A DNA stretch of 46,965 nucleotides from an uncultured Acidimicrobiales bacterium (GCA_938040365.1 CALHXU010000205.1:1-46965), one strand, 5' to 3'. Numbered from the stretch's first letter, positions 19,801 through 28,121 are shown. Program-made: numbers and translations. The notes: generated by a model from the letters alone, not told the origin.

Positions 19801-21837
19801 GCCGAGCATGCGCACGAGGAGTTCGAGATGTGACGGCGTTGCCTTCACCAGGGTTGCGAGGCCTTGGTCGACAATCTCGCCAAGCGCGGCCAATCCGCCC
19901 TCGGGGTGGATGGTCATCAGGCCACCAGAGAGCAGCGGCAGGTACAGCGTGGTGATCGTGAGATCGAACGACAGCGACGTAAAGAGTGGCATCGTTGGCG
20001 ACTCACGGTCGATGTACGTCGAGTACGCAAAGCCGAGATATTCGCCCAGCCCTTCGTGGGTAATCGGCACGCCCTTTGGCATACCGGTCGATCCCGATGT
20101 GTAGATCACATAGGCGAGGTCGCTTGGCCTTTGCACGAACGCGGCCGGTTCGGCATCGACCACCGGGAGCGAGTCGATGTCGCTGCGAGCCGAGACAACG
20201 AGCTTTGCGTGTGAGTCGGTGCGAATGTGCTCGCGACGAGCTTCGGGGTAAGTCGGATCGATCGGCACAAACGCAGCACCCGCACGTTGAATGCCGTGAA
20301 TGATGCACACCGCCTCATGGGAGATGCCCATCTCGACACCGATGAGGTCACCGGGTCCGTAACCAGCGCGCCGAAGATGCGTTGAGATTGCCTCGATCTC
20401 CTCATCGACTTCACGAGCGGTGAGCGTCTCGCCATCAGCGGTTCGGATCGCTGGCCGATCACCATGCATCATCAATCGCTGGCTGACAACACTCGGTACC
20501 GCACCATCGATTGGCGTCCCACCACCGGGGTGAGTGAACGGTTCTAAGAGCAGTCGTTCGTCGTCGTCGAGCAGTGAAATCGACTGCACCAAACGGTTGG
20601 GATCATCGAGCATGGCATCGAATACCGCAGCGATGTGATGACGAGCGCGCTGTCGATGACCAGAATTGCCGGCCGCATGATTGATGTCGACGCCGAGTTC
20701 GATAACACCGGTGTCGTCATAGTCGAGCGCCTGGATTCGAAGCAGGTGGTGTTTGTCGACATGGCCCGGGTGAATCCACGACGTCGTTGCATCGATGGTG
20801 CCAAAGCTGCCCATTCGTGCGCCCTGTACGTTCAGCACGATGTCGAACGACTGACGCGGGCTCGTCCCAGGTAGCGCATTGCTGAGCAGCGTGAAGAAGG
20901 ACCGGGCGATCTTCTTGTGGAGCGTCGCAAACGAATCGTCGTCAGCGACCTCGATCCGCAATGGGAACAGCTCGACCAGCGGCCCAATGACAGCTTTCGA
21001 AGCTTTGGTCGACCGGTGATGGATCGGTACGCCAATCGTGACCGTGTCGTTGCCGAGCCGAGCGAGATAGCTCGCCGTCATCAGCGCTAGCCCTGCTGCC
21101 CGGCTGAGTTCGGGGCTGAGCAGTTTGAACCGAGGATCATCGACGAATGCGTCGAACTTGTCTTGCCGACCGGCCGACATGTCGATGTAGACGCGCTCAG
21201 CGGCCGACGTTGCTTCACCCGCGGTGTAGAGCTGTGTGGCTTGCGGCTCGGGTTGTATTTCCCAATAGTCGCGAGCTGAGGTCAACCGCTTCGGGTTCAC
21301 CCCCGCAATGAGATCTGACCACACCTGCTCGTAGCTGTCGAGCGCTACTGAACGACCTTCGTATTCACTCGCGACTGCGTTGAATAGGTTCGCTGAACTA
21401 CTGGCATCGATCACGAGGTGGTGCACGTTCATGAACCACGCCCAGTCGTCATTACCAAGATCGATGAGCACCGATTCATAGCTCGACTTCGCAACGTCGA
21501 GCGGTTGGGCAATTCGCTCTGCCACCCACGCGTCGAGGTCGTTCGGGTCAACCCGAGTGACAGCACATGGTGCCGGCGGCGCCGCCGAAATCGTCGGGTG
21601 CGGCACACCGTCAACATCGCGCACCAGCGTGCGCAGACAGTCGCTTTGTGAGACGACGGTATCGACCGCAGTAAGGAACTTCGCCGGATCGATAGGCGAA
21701 CCGAAGCGAGTCAGCAGCGCCATGTTTTGGTGTGGCGACGTTGGTTGTAGACGCTGCGAAGTCCAGATCAGCTCTTGGCTCGGTGAAAGCGTGCGTCGAG
21801 GTTGTAGCTGAACCGATTGCGACATGTGTTCACGCAC
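13867..21837 (-). CDS. Non-ribosomal peptide synthetase C-A(PP-loop insertion)-T-C-A-T-TE
   Basis: 2656 aa. C domains with HHLVIDA and HHIVSDA; A domains with YVIYTSGSTGMPKG and YVIFTSGSTGRPKG; T domains LGGTSLHAL and LGGDSLRAV; terminal TE with GWSTGGLLAW. Confidence 0.95.
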   Translation of the reverse strand: MREHMSQSVQLQPRRTLSPSQELIWTSQRLQPTSPHQNMALLTRFGSPIDPAKFLTAVDTVVSQSDCLRTLVRDVDGVPHPTISAAPPAPCAVTRVDPNDLDAWVAERIAQPLDVAKSSYESVLIDLGNDDWAWFMNVHHLVIDASSSANLFNAVASEYEGRSVALDSYEQVWSDLIAGVNPKRLTSARDYWEIQPEPQATQLYTAGEATSAAERVYIDMSAGRQDKFDAFVDDPRFKLLSPELSRAAGLALMTASYLARLGNDTVTIGVPIHHRSTKASKAVIGPLVELFPLRIEVADDDSFATLHKKIARSFFTLLSNALPGTSPRQSFDIVLNVQGARMGSFGTIDATTSWIHPGHVDKHHLLRIQALDYDDTGVIELGVDINHAAGNSGHRQRARHHIAAVFDAMLDDPNRLVQSISLLDDDERLLLEPFTHPGGGTPIDGAVPSVVSQRLMMHGDRPAIRTADGETLTAREVDEEIEAISTHLRRAGYGPGDLIGVEMGISHEAVCIIHGIQRAGAAFVPIDPTYPEARREHIRTDSHAKLVVSARSDIDSLPVVDAEPAAFVQRPSDLAYVIYTSGSTGMPKGVPITHEGLGEYLGFAYSTYIDRESPTMPLFTSLSFDLTITTLYLPLLSGGLMTIHPEGGLAALGEIVDQGLATLVKATPSHLELLVRMLGERNKLEGLSGLIVGGEAFMVDLADRLLEQCGPSLRIYNEYGPTEAVVGCMVHLYDPEHDNGPEVPIGRPAPGVGLHILDRFGYPVPLGVPGELHISRPGMTAGYLGRDDLSVERLAVIPESGSADVLYKTGDLTRMADANKMVYLGRVDEQIKVGGIRLEPGEIEFVAQSVPGVARAVTRLWTPTAKPAVEHCVRCGLPSDVPDVVIDGDGVCSSCHQFELVAPQAEAWFRNEDDLAEVLADARARSTGDYDVIHLISGGKDSTYAMYKLVEMGARVFAITLDNGFIAEVAKANVRRATEALGVDHEFVTVEGMNDIFRDSLERFSNVCNGCYKAIYTIALAKAEELGIGAIVTGLSRGQFFETRLVPEMFGEDRFDPDAIDEMVRQARHVYHTTPDAVSENMDVEFLADPEIFDRITFIDIYRYVDVPLSEMYAALEASNTWQRPPDSGRSTNCLINSAGIFVHKMEQQHHNYAAPYSWDVRLGHKTREEALFELDDPMDDEELAAITSMLAEVGYEPKKPEVLTLWVEASADFDAALVEAALANELPSHAIPRAIEVVPEIPLTANGKVDSAALPAPSIWRTVATRTGRSVAGTVEKDIASVWSSVLGLPEVGAVDDFFALGGTSLHALEMIVRISDHFGIIIPESLAFKERTVSDLARYVEERLAELDHGATNTSSAPDFAIPTLGSDVAAPLSAGEAAMLYEWRRDPTDPRYNVARLYELPDTFDRDRLDAALRAVVAHQPTLHTSYGIDRAQLDVDDALRIGDFESTVAPLTALAEQLNDVPFDLVHGPLITAHFLSGASPEGPVRRGLLLRTHHIVSDAGSLDIFWEQLDLAYGGEPLPPLAITYAEHGAWQASRPTRPEELWAPGAPLSNLRVRTEAPEADGYLHREASVTTSQLRQAPAPTLFGNALAALAAGLRSFHEGPNIELNVTSSVRDHPLIKDVVGYFLNPLPLLLPVERHTSLRELALRTGNELSTALEHRAVPFGEVISSARERGVEPPSGRVMLAVEDLAPSKLDGEVVDHTILASGTAVNDLTFFVQLRAERVELGVEYRGSVVSRAQAKLLLDAFSAALDMVATQPDSTVADLYSAPAPLAGVPLVGSEQPVAGLIAASIENGQDAKAVSSGGTSISYRDLDERARVIAARLRAIGVGSNDRVALCLERSVDLIPAIYATWMIGASYVPIDISQPASRLTALISAAGVQAAVSSGAGHPGLSEVPTVLVDVPDPRILPLVQTDFAGPDDEAYVIFTSGSTGRPKGVSISHRNLEASVRARRQWYDRPVARYLLVSSAAFDSSIAGLFWTLADGGELIIPSEREVHDIDALTELISDHDITHGLMVPSVYAAMLQRDPGALTGLDVVIVAGEACPPSIIDTHFTALPGTQLINEYGPTEATVWATVHRCTPRDGERFSVPIGTPIPGMTVEVIDTTGTPAPIDVAGELRLSGPGISNGYISTEDNDESECFGSIDGDLTYLTGDLVVRRGSGSIDFLGRIDDQLSVGGVRLEPSEVEVAFTNLDGVEACLVAATDRGLIAYIEPMRGAEERLDTAELRRRAAMVLPASHLPRQIRIVRELPRNTNGKLDRNALDTAALDSPITSVASMAPAHASIALVDSADDDQVVQKIVEIFSAAFDGEQVTSTSDFFELGGDSLRAVAVVSMLEAEFGKRVAIGELIDAPTPQLLANQRFGVGTSRPADSPLPAVPSRPDTDELVEWLRATGTQRPLVVLPPGGGNLLRYAPLVRSLSSDIPVVGLRLPGADARSEIVDSIEGQAAVMLDALDTAVPNGPYRLLGWSTGGLLAWEIARLLTARGDQVEAVVLVDTVMAGLRVDDTGTIREKYQDMLRNDGAKAVASESARRAYERVDFALARRRYRNARASGQTPSFTDAERQLGPVIRRAAAKYRPDEQSIRVIYVSASESSNAVTVDPWRELHGDVNFEVVTIEGVHFLPEDQCIIGFERAPELVERLTEVMDL
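18255..19235 (-). other. PP-loop (AANH-like / N-acetyl-sugar amidotransferase-like) domain inserted in the first A domain between A8 and A9
   Basis: SGGKDS at 19012-19029; ribbon CVRCGLPSDVPDVVIDGDGVCSSC; SNVCNGCYKAIYTIAL; flanked by A8 (GRVDEQIKVGGIRLEPGEIE) upstream and A9/A10 (LPSHAIP, LTANGKVD) downstream. Boundaries approximate. Confidence 0.9.
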
Positions 21838-22075
21838 TCATTTGGAGGTCGAGGTATGCCGACATCTTGGCGACGGTCTGGAAGTTTTCGAGCGTCACAT
21901 CGCCGGGATCGACATCGACTCCGGTCGTCTCTTCGATCCAGTGCGTAATTCGGATCACCCCGAGGCTGTCGACCGCGCCGGTAAGGAGCAGATCGGTCTC
22001 AGCATCGATGGTGATGTCGTCGATGACGATCTCGTCCTGAATGAACTTGGTGAGTGCTTCAATGTGGGGGTTCAT
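21830..22075 (-). CDS. Free-standing acyl/peptidyl carrier protein
   Basis: 81 aa; DLLLTGAVDSLGVIRI with phosphopantetheine Ser in DSLG; overlaps both neighbours by a few nt. Confidence 0.9.
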   Translation of the reverse strand: MNPHIEALTKFIQDEIVIDDITIDAETDLLLTGAVDSLGVIRITHWIEETTGVDVDPGDVTLENFQTVAKMSAYLDLQMSA

Positions 22076-23679
22076 AACACTTCTCTCGCTAATTCGGTCG
22101 CCATCTGCGCTGCGGTTTCACGCAGTGCACGACGGTCGAGCTTGCCGCTGCCGGTAAAGACCGCGGCGGAAATAAGGACCGTACGAGTTGGTACGGCATA
22201 GGTAGGCACGATGGATGCAGCCGCAGCGACGAAGTGCTCACCGTCAAAGTTCGGTTGAGCACCCAAGATCCCGGCGATGATCTCGTCTTCACCCGATTCG
22301 GAGCGCATCACCGACACGACGACGCTCTCGGCTATCCCGTCAGCCTGCACGAGCGTTTCGAGGTCGGCTTCGATTCCTTCGATCTCGATCCGGAAACCTC
22401 GGACTTTGATCTGATGATCGACCCGGCCATGAAAGGAAAGTTCTCCGTCGGCTGATTCCGATACGAGGTCGCCCGTGCGATAGAAGCGTTCCCCGTCCAC
22501 CGATTGGATCACCTGTTCGTTGAGGGCTTCTCGGTTCCAGTAGCCGGCCATGAGCTGGGGAGTCGCAACCCAGAGTTCGCCGACTTCACCGCCGGGGACA
22601 AGGTTCTGACCCTCAGGCGAATCGGCGCTCGGGTCGACCAGTCGCACCTCGGTCTTGTCGACCGGAGTCCCAATCGAGAGTTGACCAACGCCACTTGGCG
22701 GGCTGTCAAAGATCGCCGTCGTGCAATGGTTCACCTCCGCCGGACCAAAGATGTTCGCAAAGCGAGCGTTCGTGCAGTGCGACATCATGGTTGCGATAAT
22801 TCCGGGCGGAATGACCTCACCACCGAAATGGACCCAACGAAGGGCATCGAGATTGCGGTTGTCCAGATCGCCCCGGAGCACGAGCTGTTGGAGAAGGAAG
22901 GGTACCGAGTACCAGATCGTCGCAGCTTGGTCTTCGAGCAGTTGGCTATGGCTTGCAGGGAGTCGTTGGTACGCCTCATTGATGACGATGTTGGTGGCTC
23001 CCGCAAGTGGCGTAGCCCACAGTGAAAAGGTCGAAATGTCGAAATGATGTGGCGAGATATCGGTGACGCGATCGGTCGAGTTGACACCGAATTGTGCGAC
23101 GGTCATATCACCGTAAGCACGACCGCTTTGATGGGTGTGGGCAATTCCCTTGGGTTCACCCGTGGAGCCTGACGTCGTCACGATGTAGGCGAGCGAATCG
23201 GGCGACACTGCGACTGGTGCTTCGGGGTCGAGCGCGTCGATGTCCTCAACGCTCATGACATCGACGGATTGATTTTCCTGGTCGAACACCTCGGGGGCAA
23301 TGCCGAGAATTGCTCGAAGTGGGAGCGCCTCGTGAAGTGCTCGAACGCTCTTCAGTCGAGGTTTGTGGGTGATCACGACCGCGATGTCCATCTCGTTGCA
23401 GATTCGAGCCAAACGACGTGTGGGCGATGCCGGATCGAGCGGCACCGTCACGGCGCCTGCCGAGACGACTGCGTGCATCGCAATGAAGCCCTCCGCGCAC
23501 TTGTTGAAGTGCACCCCGACCCGGTCGCCAGGCTTCACGCCAACGAGGCGAAGGGCCGCCGAATACCTTTCGATGCTCGTAGCTGCCTCTTCGTAGGTCC
23601 ACGTGCGCGCAACATCGACGATCGCCTCAGATGTTGCAACTCGACTCGCTTGCTCGCTCACGACGCCGCTTAGGCCCAC
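22072..23679 (-). CDS. Free-standing adenylation enzyme (PltF/RedM/CloN4-like amino acid:PCP ligase)
   Basis: Core motifs YIVTTSGSTGEPKGIAHTHQSG, HFDISTFSLW, IWYSVPFLLQQLVLRG, NIFGPAEVNHCT, FYRTGDLV, HGRVDHQIKVRGFRIE. Start moved from ORF start 23712 to GTG 23679, preceded by GGAGGG. Confidence 0.85.
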   Translation of the reverse strand: MGLSGVVSEQASRVATSEAIVDVARTWTYEEAATSIERYSAALRLVGVKPGDRVGVHFNKCAEGFIAMHAVVSAGAVTVPLDPASPTRRLARICNEMDIAVVITHKPRLKSVRALHEALPLRAILGIAPEVFDQENQSVDVMSVEDIDALDPEAPVAVSPDSLAYIVTTSGSTGEPKGIAHTHQSGRAYGDMTVAQFGVNSTDRVTDISPHHFDISTFSLWATPLAGATNIVINEAYQRLPASHSQLLEDQAATIWYSVPFLLQQLVLRGDLDNRNLDALRWVHFGGEVIPPGIIATMMSHCTNARFANIFGPAEVNHCTTAIFDSPPSGVGQLSIGTPVDKTEVRLVDPSADSPEGQNLVPGGEVGELWVATPQLMAGYWNREALNEQVIQSVDGERFYRTGDLVSESADGELSFHGRVDHQIKVRGFRIEIEGIEADLETLVQADGIAESVVVSVMRSESGEDEIIAGILGAQPNFDGEHFVAAAASIVPTYAVPTRTVLISAAVFTGSGKLDRRALRETAAQMATELAREVL

Positions 23680-23690
23680 AAATTCCCTCC

Positions 23691-23712
23691 ATGCAAAACT
23701 TGTAGTTTGCAT
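23691..23712. promoter_or_regulatory. Palindromic operator-like element ATGCAAAACTTGTAGTTTGCAT
   Basis: ATGCAAA/TTTGCAT arms directly upstream of the SD of the adenylation gene. Confidence 0.45.
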
Positions 23713-23929
23713 CCCTCAGCGTCCCACGCTGCGTAGTAATCGCACATAGTCCATTCAGCCCCGCTCACTGCGAAATGTCCGCAGGTCAATTCGCCGAAAT
23801 CAGGGTGGGGCCAAATGGACGATATGACGTGGTGAAATGGTGCGACAAGATAGTTGCAGATGCAAGTGCAAGAGTGTGTCAGACATGGAGAGGGATGCGA
23901 GGGCGCCCCGTGGCCGGGATAAGTAGTCG

Positions 23930-25126
23930 ATGAACAACGACGAGACTGTGGGATCATCGGACCACATCGAAGTTCTTGACGCGCTCCTCGATAACGAGCA
24001 CCCCACGAAAGTGGCGGTAGCCGACTGGGCCCGAACTGCGCTTGACGATCCAAAGCTCGAACAGCGTGACCTCGAGTGCACCTTTTGGGTGGAGGGGTGG
24101 CAAGCCATTGCGGAACGTGGGCTACTCGCCTCTTTGATCGCCGAGGAGTACGGCGGGCGCGGTAACTCGTTGACGACCACCCTTCTCCAACTCGAAGGCC
24201 TCGGACATGGCTGCCGCGATGACGGCCTCGTGCTCGCAACCACCGCACAGGTCCTCACACTGAGCCTTGCCATCGAACGCTTCGCAAGCGAAGACCAAAA
24301 GCGTGAGTGGCTGCCGAAGCTCGCTCGCGGCTCGGCGATCGGCTCTTTTGCCATGTCGGAAGCAACGTCGGGCTCCGATGCCTACTCGCTCACAACCACC
24401 GCAACCAAAACCGCAGACGGCTACGTCCTGAACGGTGAGAAGGCGTGGGTGACACTCGCTCCGGTCGCCGATATGTTCCTCATCTTTGCCTCCACCAACC
24501 CCGACGTTGGCCGCTGGGGCATTAGCGCATTCCTTGTACCCCGAGACACGCCCGGCCTCATCATTGGTGAGAACCGACCCAAGATGGGCCTGCGAACCAC
24601 ACCGTTCGCGAACATCACATTCGATGATTGCGTTATCCCCGACTCGGCGTTGATCGGTGCCGAAGGTTCGGGTGCAAGCATCTTTTCGGCGTCGATGGAG
24701 GCCGAACGCGGCTTCCTTCTCGTCGGTACGATCGGTGCGCTCGAGCGCGTTCTCGACGACGCCGTCACCTACGGCCGAGAACGCAAGCAGTTCGACCAGC
24801 CAATCGGAGCCTTTCAGGGCGTCTCGCACCCAATCGCAGGGATCAAGCTCGGCCACGAATCATCGCGGCTCCTCATGTACAAAGCAGCAGCGCTCCAACA
24901 GCGGGGCACTCCATCGATGATGGCAGCGGCGCTCAGCAAACTCGCCGGCAGCGAAGCCGCACTTTCAGGGGCGCTCACTGCCCTCGAAGTACACGGCGCT
25001 CGCGGTTATGTCACCGAGTACGGCGTTGAACGCGACCTAAGAAATCTCAGCGGCGGCGTCATCTACGGCGGCGCCTCAGCAATCCAAAAAAACATCATCG
25101 CCCGACTCTTAGGCCTTCCGGCCTAA
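23930..25126 (+). CDS. Acyl-CoA dehydrogenase family protein, candidate prolyl-PCP dehydrogenase (PltE/RedW-like)
   Basis: 398 aa; SFAMSEATSGSDA, MEAERGFLLVGTIGALERVL, GRERKQFDQPIGAFQGVSH, IYGGASAIQKNIIARLLGL; divergent from the A/T/NRPS operon. Confidence 0.82.
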   Translation: MNNDETVGSSDHIEVLDALLDNEHPTKVAVADWARTALDDPKLEQRDLECTFWVEGWQAIAERGLLASLIAEEYGGRGNSLTTTLLQLEGLGHGCRDDGLVLATTAQVLTLSLAIERFASEDQKREWLPKLARGSAIGSFAMSEATSGSDAYSLTTTATKTADGYVLNGEKAWVTLAPVADMFLIFASTNPDVGRWGISAFLVPRDTPGLIIGENRPKMGLRTTPFANITFDDCVIPDSALIGAEGSGASIFSASMEAERGFLLVGTIGALERVLDDAVTYGRERKQFDQPIGAFQGVSHPIAGIKLGHESSRLLMYKAAALQQRGTPSMMAAALSKLAGSEAALSGALTALEVHGARGYVTEYGVERDLRNLSGGVIYGGASAIQKNIIARLLGLPA

Positions 25127-25151
25127 TTCTCTTGAAGGCAACGAACTCGCA

Positions 25152-26555
25152 ATGCACTCTAGAAAAATCACACCACCGAAAGCATCTAAGACCATGATGA
25201 AACGTCGTTCCCCCAAAACCGTTCTCGCTTTGCTCGGCATCTTGTTGATACCCCTCTTCGGAGGACTCTTGACGGGAACCGCATCAGCTCACGATGGACA
25301 GTCCACGGTCATCTATTTCGACCTGTTCCCCGATGGCACCGCCCAGGGTCAGATCGAACATCCCATCACGCTGCTCAATGAAGAGTTTGCGACCGGGCTG
25401 GACCAAGACGCTGCGACCGAAAACGACATTGCGGCGATCGAACCGCTGATTCGTGCATACAACGAGCAGAACCTGACCGTCACCTCCCCCGACGGCCAAC
25501 CGTGGGACATCACCTTCACCGGCGAGGTCGAGCCGATTGAGACCGAAACCCAGATCTACGCCGCCTTCAAGTTCGACGTCGAGAATGTCTTCGAAAGCGC
25601 ACCTCGCGTCTTCGACGTCACCTTCGACGGCATCTTCGATAACGGCACCCATTTTGCGTTCGTTGTGATGCGCACTGATCCCGTGACCGGCGTCTTCTTG
25701 AACGAGGGCGACGCCGTGCCGGGCATCGTCACCGATGACTCACCAAACCTTGGGGTCAACCTCGACGATCCAAACACGCTGAAGGCCTTCACCGGCACCG
25801 TCGCCCTTGGTATGGAGCACATCTTCATCGGAACCGACCACATCCTGTTCGTGCTCGTTCTGCTTCTTCCTGCGGTCATGATGTTCTCGCTCGCCGATGG
25901 TTGGGCACCAGTGCCGACGTTCCGAAGTGGACTGTGGCGCGTCCTCAAGATCGCAACCGCCTTCACACTCGCCCACTCGATCACCCTCACGTTGGGAGGT
26001 CTCGACATTGTCCAGCTACCGAGCAAATTCGTCGAGACGGTCATTGCGCTATCGATCGTTGCGACGGCCTTCCACAACCTGAAACCCATCTTCGCAAACC
26101 GCGAATCTTCGATCGCATTTCTTTTCGGTATCTTCCACGGCTTCGGATTTGCGGGCTTGCTGAGCGACCTTGGCGTCGGTAACGGGCAGCGAGTGCTGTC
26201 GCTCCTCGGCTTTAACGTCGGCGTCGAGATCGGCCAAGCGTTCATCATCTTGCTGCTCTTCCCTGCACTCTTCTTGCTGCGCCGCACGACGATTTATGTG
26301 CCGTTCCTCCGGGTTGGCTCGATTGCACTTGCGGTCGTTGCGACGATCTGGGCGATCGAACGCATCTTTGAAACCTCGCTCGGTATCGACACCGTGTTGG
26401 AGAAGTTCACCAGGGCACCTCGCGTGTTCTTCCTCGTGGCGATAGTGACCCTCTTCGCGGCTGCGATCTACAAGATCCAAGACCAGCAGGGGACGCTCGC
26501 TCCAGTTTCAGACGACACCGAGGCAACCCGAGCACCGGACCTCGTCGACGCCTAG
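25152..26555 (+). CDS. HupE/UreJ-family membrane protein
   Basis: 467 aa; ALGMEHIFIGTDHILFVLVLLLP, FTLAHSITLTL, LFGIFHGFGFAGLL; signal peptide. Confidence 0.8.
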   Translation: MHSRKITPPKASKTMMKRRSPKTVLALLGILLIPLFGGLLTGTASAHDGQSTVIYFDLFPDGTAQGQIEHPITLLNEEFATGLDQDAATENDIAAIEPLIRAYNEQNLTVTSPDGQPWDITFTGEVEPIETETQIYAAFKFDVENVFESAPRVFDVTFDGIFDNGTHFAFVVMRTDPVTGVFLNEGDAVPGIVTDDSPNLGVNLDDPNTLKAFTGTVALGMEHIFIGTDHILFVLVLLLPAVMMFSLADGWAPVPTFRSGLWRVLKIATAFTLAHSITLTLGGLDIVQLPSKFVETVIALSIVATAFHNLKPIFANRESSIAFLFGIFHGFGFAGLLSDLGVGNGQRVLSLLGFNVGVEIGQAFIILLLFPALFLLRRTTIYVPFLRVGSIALAVVATIWAIERIFETSLGIDTVLEKFTRAPRVFFLVAIVTLFAAAIYKIQDQQGTLAPVSDDTEATRAPDLVDA

Positions 26556-26602
26556 CCGAGCAGCCGATCGACACGGCTCCGAGGGCCCGAGCGGCCCGCT
26601 CC

Positions 26603-27088
26603 TTAGCGAGCCGTGCGGCGTCGGATGCCTTCGAGGGTCTTGACCATGTTTTCTTGGAGCATGGCTAAGCGGCCCTCGATGAGTTTCGCTTCTGATTCGG
26701 GGTACGTTTCGATTCGGTCGCGGAGGCCCGAGGGCCCAGGTCCATGCACAAAGCTGTAGCTCACCTCGGTGCCGTCGGGAACGCTGCGCATGTGCATTGT
26801 CCACGTGGCGGTGACGTCATCGACGTTGCCAACGACCCATGAGAACTCTTTTCCGGGTGTCGCGGTGATAACCGTCGATGTGGTTTCCCACTCGCTGTCG
26901 CCTAGTCGCTGCTGACCAGTGAACGTGGCGCCTACCGAGCCGGGTTTGCCGCTCGACCATTCGCCACGTTGGAACTCGGTTCCGAAGCTCGCCATTGCCT
27001 CGAGGTCCGATGCAACCTCATAGACACGCTCGGGCGTTGCCTTTATGACGGTCTCTACGCTGACGCTTGGGCGATCTGACATCTGCAT
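26603..27088 (-). CDS. SRPBCC (START/polyketide cyclase-like) family protein
   Basis: 161 aa; SVSVETVIKATPERVYEVASDLEAMASFGTEF typical N-terminus. Confidence 0.82.
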   Translation of the reverse strand: MQMSDRPSVSVETVIKATPERVYEVASDLEAMASFGTEFQRGEWSSGKPGSVGATFTGQQRLGDSEWETTSTVITATPGKEFSWVVGNVDDVTATWTMHMRSVPDGTEVSYSFVHGPGPSGLRDRIETYPESEAKLIEGRLAMLQENMVKTLEGIRRRTAR

Positions 27089-27188
27089 GCCGTCATCCTA
27101 AGTGTCCTGTTCGCCAATCGCGTCGAGACCAGCGTTTCGAATCGGATTGCCTTTCGAGACAGATTGCCTTTGGAGTCGGGTGGCCTGC

Positions 27189-27794
27189 TCAGGTTGGGCG
27201 CAGGGTTCGACCGGCCAAAAAAGCGTTTCGTTCGAGTTCGCAGGGTTCGTGGGCGAAGCACGTTGCATCGTGGTCGTTTGTCAGCCCCTCAGACTGCATG
27301 AACGCGTATGCGGTCGTCGGGCCGAAGAATCGCCAACCCCGTGATTTGAGGGTTTTGGCGAGCGCGGCGGACCGCTCGGTCTTCGCTGGCATCGCACCGT
27401 TTTCTCGTTCCGGCACATCGACCGCCCACGTCCAGATCCAATCGACGAGCGAACCTTCAGCTTCGCAAAGCTCGATGCATCGTTGTGCGTTGTTGATCGT
27501 CGCCTCGATCTTGCCTCGGTGACGAATGATCCCAGTATCGGTAAGGAGCCGTTCCACATCGGTCTCGTCAAAGCGTGCAACCTGCTCGAAGTCAAAGTCG
27601 CAGAAGACCTCACGGAAGCGATCTCGTTTACGAAGGATGGTGAGCCACGACAGGCCACTTTGAAAGCCTTCTAGGCAGATCTTTTCGAATAGGCGGTGCT
27701 CGTTCGTGGTCGGCCGACCCCATTCAGCGTCATGGTAGGCAAGGTAGTCGGCGTGCCCAGCAGGCCAGCCACATCGCTGTAGTGATGAGTCCAT
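27189..27794 (-). CDS. tag: DNA-3-methyladenine glycosylase I
   Basis: 201 aa; RCGWPAGHADYLAYHDAEWGRP, LFEKICLEGFQSGLSWLTILRKR, GIIRHRGKIEATINNA. Confidence 0.93.
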   Translation of the reverse strand: MDSSLQRCGWPAGHADYLAYHDAEWGRPTTNEHRLFEKICLEGFQSGLSWLTILRKRDRFREVFCDFDFEQVARFDETDVERLLTDTGIIRHRGKIEATINNAQRCIELCEAEGSLVDWIWTWAVDVPERENGAMPAKTERSAALAKTLKSRGWRFFGPTTAYAFMQSEGLTNDHDATCFAHEPCELERNAFLAGRTLRPT

Positions 27795-27818
27795 ATCGCG
27801 ACCATAGTCACCAATTCG

Positions 27819-28121
27819 ATGCCGTCGTCAACGGAGCGCCAAGTCGCGCAGCTCGTAAGCAATTCGGATCATCTCGCCTTCCAATCCCTTCAGAAACTTG
27901 AAGAAGTTGCCGATCACAAAATTATGAGTCGGCACCTTCACCTCGTTCCCGCTGGACAAGACTTCGACACCGAGGTGGAAAACGCGCCCGTCGAAGTTGT
28001 TGACACCAACGTTGTCGACCTTGAGAGCGAACGTCTACGCCGCCGCTACCGTTACCACCCTTCGGCTGGGCAACAGTGGATCGACGACCTGTTCGACGAC
28101 GACTTCGACCCTGTCTGTTAG
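27819..28121 (+). CDS. Hypothetical protein
   Basis: 100 aa ORF; C-terminal half RRRYRYHPSAGQQWIDDLFDDDFDPVC looks protein-like; start uncertain (27925 ATG possible). Confidence 0.4.
   Translation: MPSSTERQVAQLVSNSDHLAFQSLQKLEEVADHKIMSRHLHLVPAGQDFDTEVENAPVEVVDTNVVDLESERLRRRYRYHPSAGQQWIDDLFDDDFDPVC

Noticed and set aside
27140-27180. Imperfect direct repeat gattgcctttcgaga / gattgcctttggagt
   Set aside because: Short, imperfect and isolated; insufficient to call an element.
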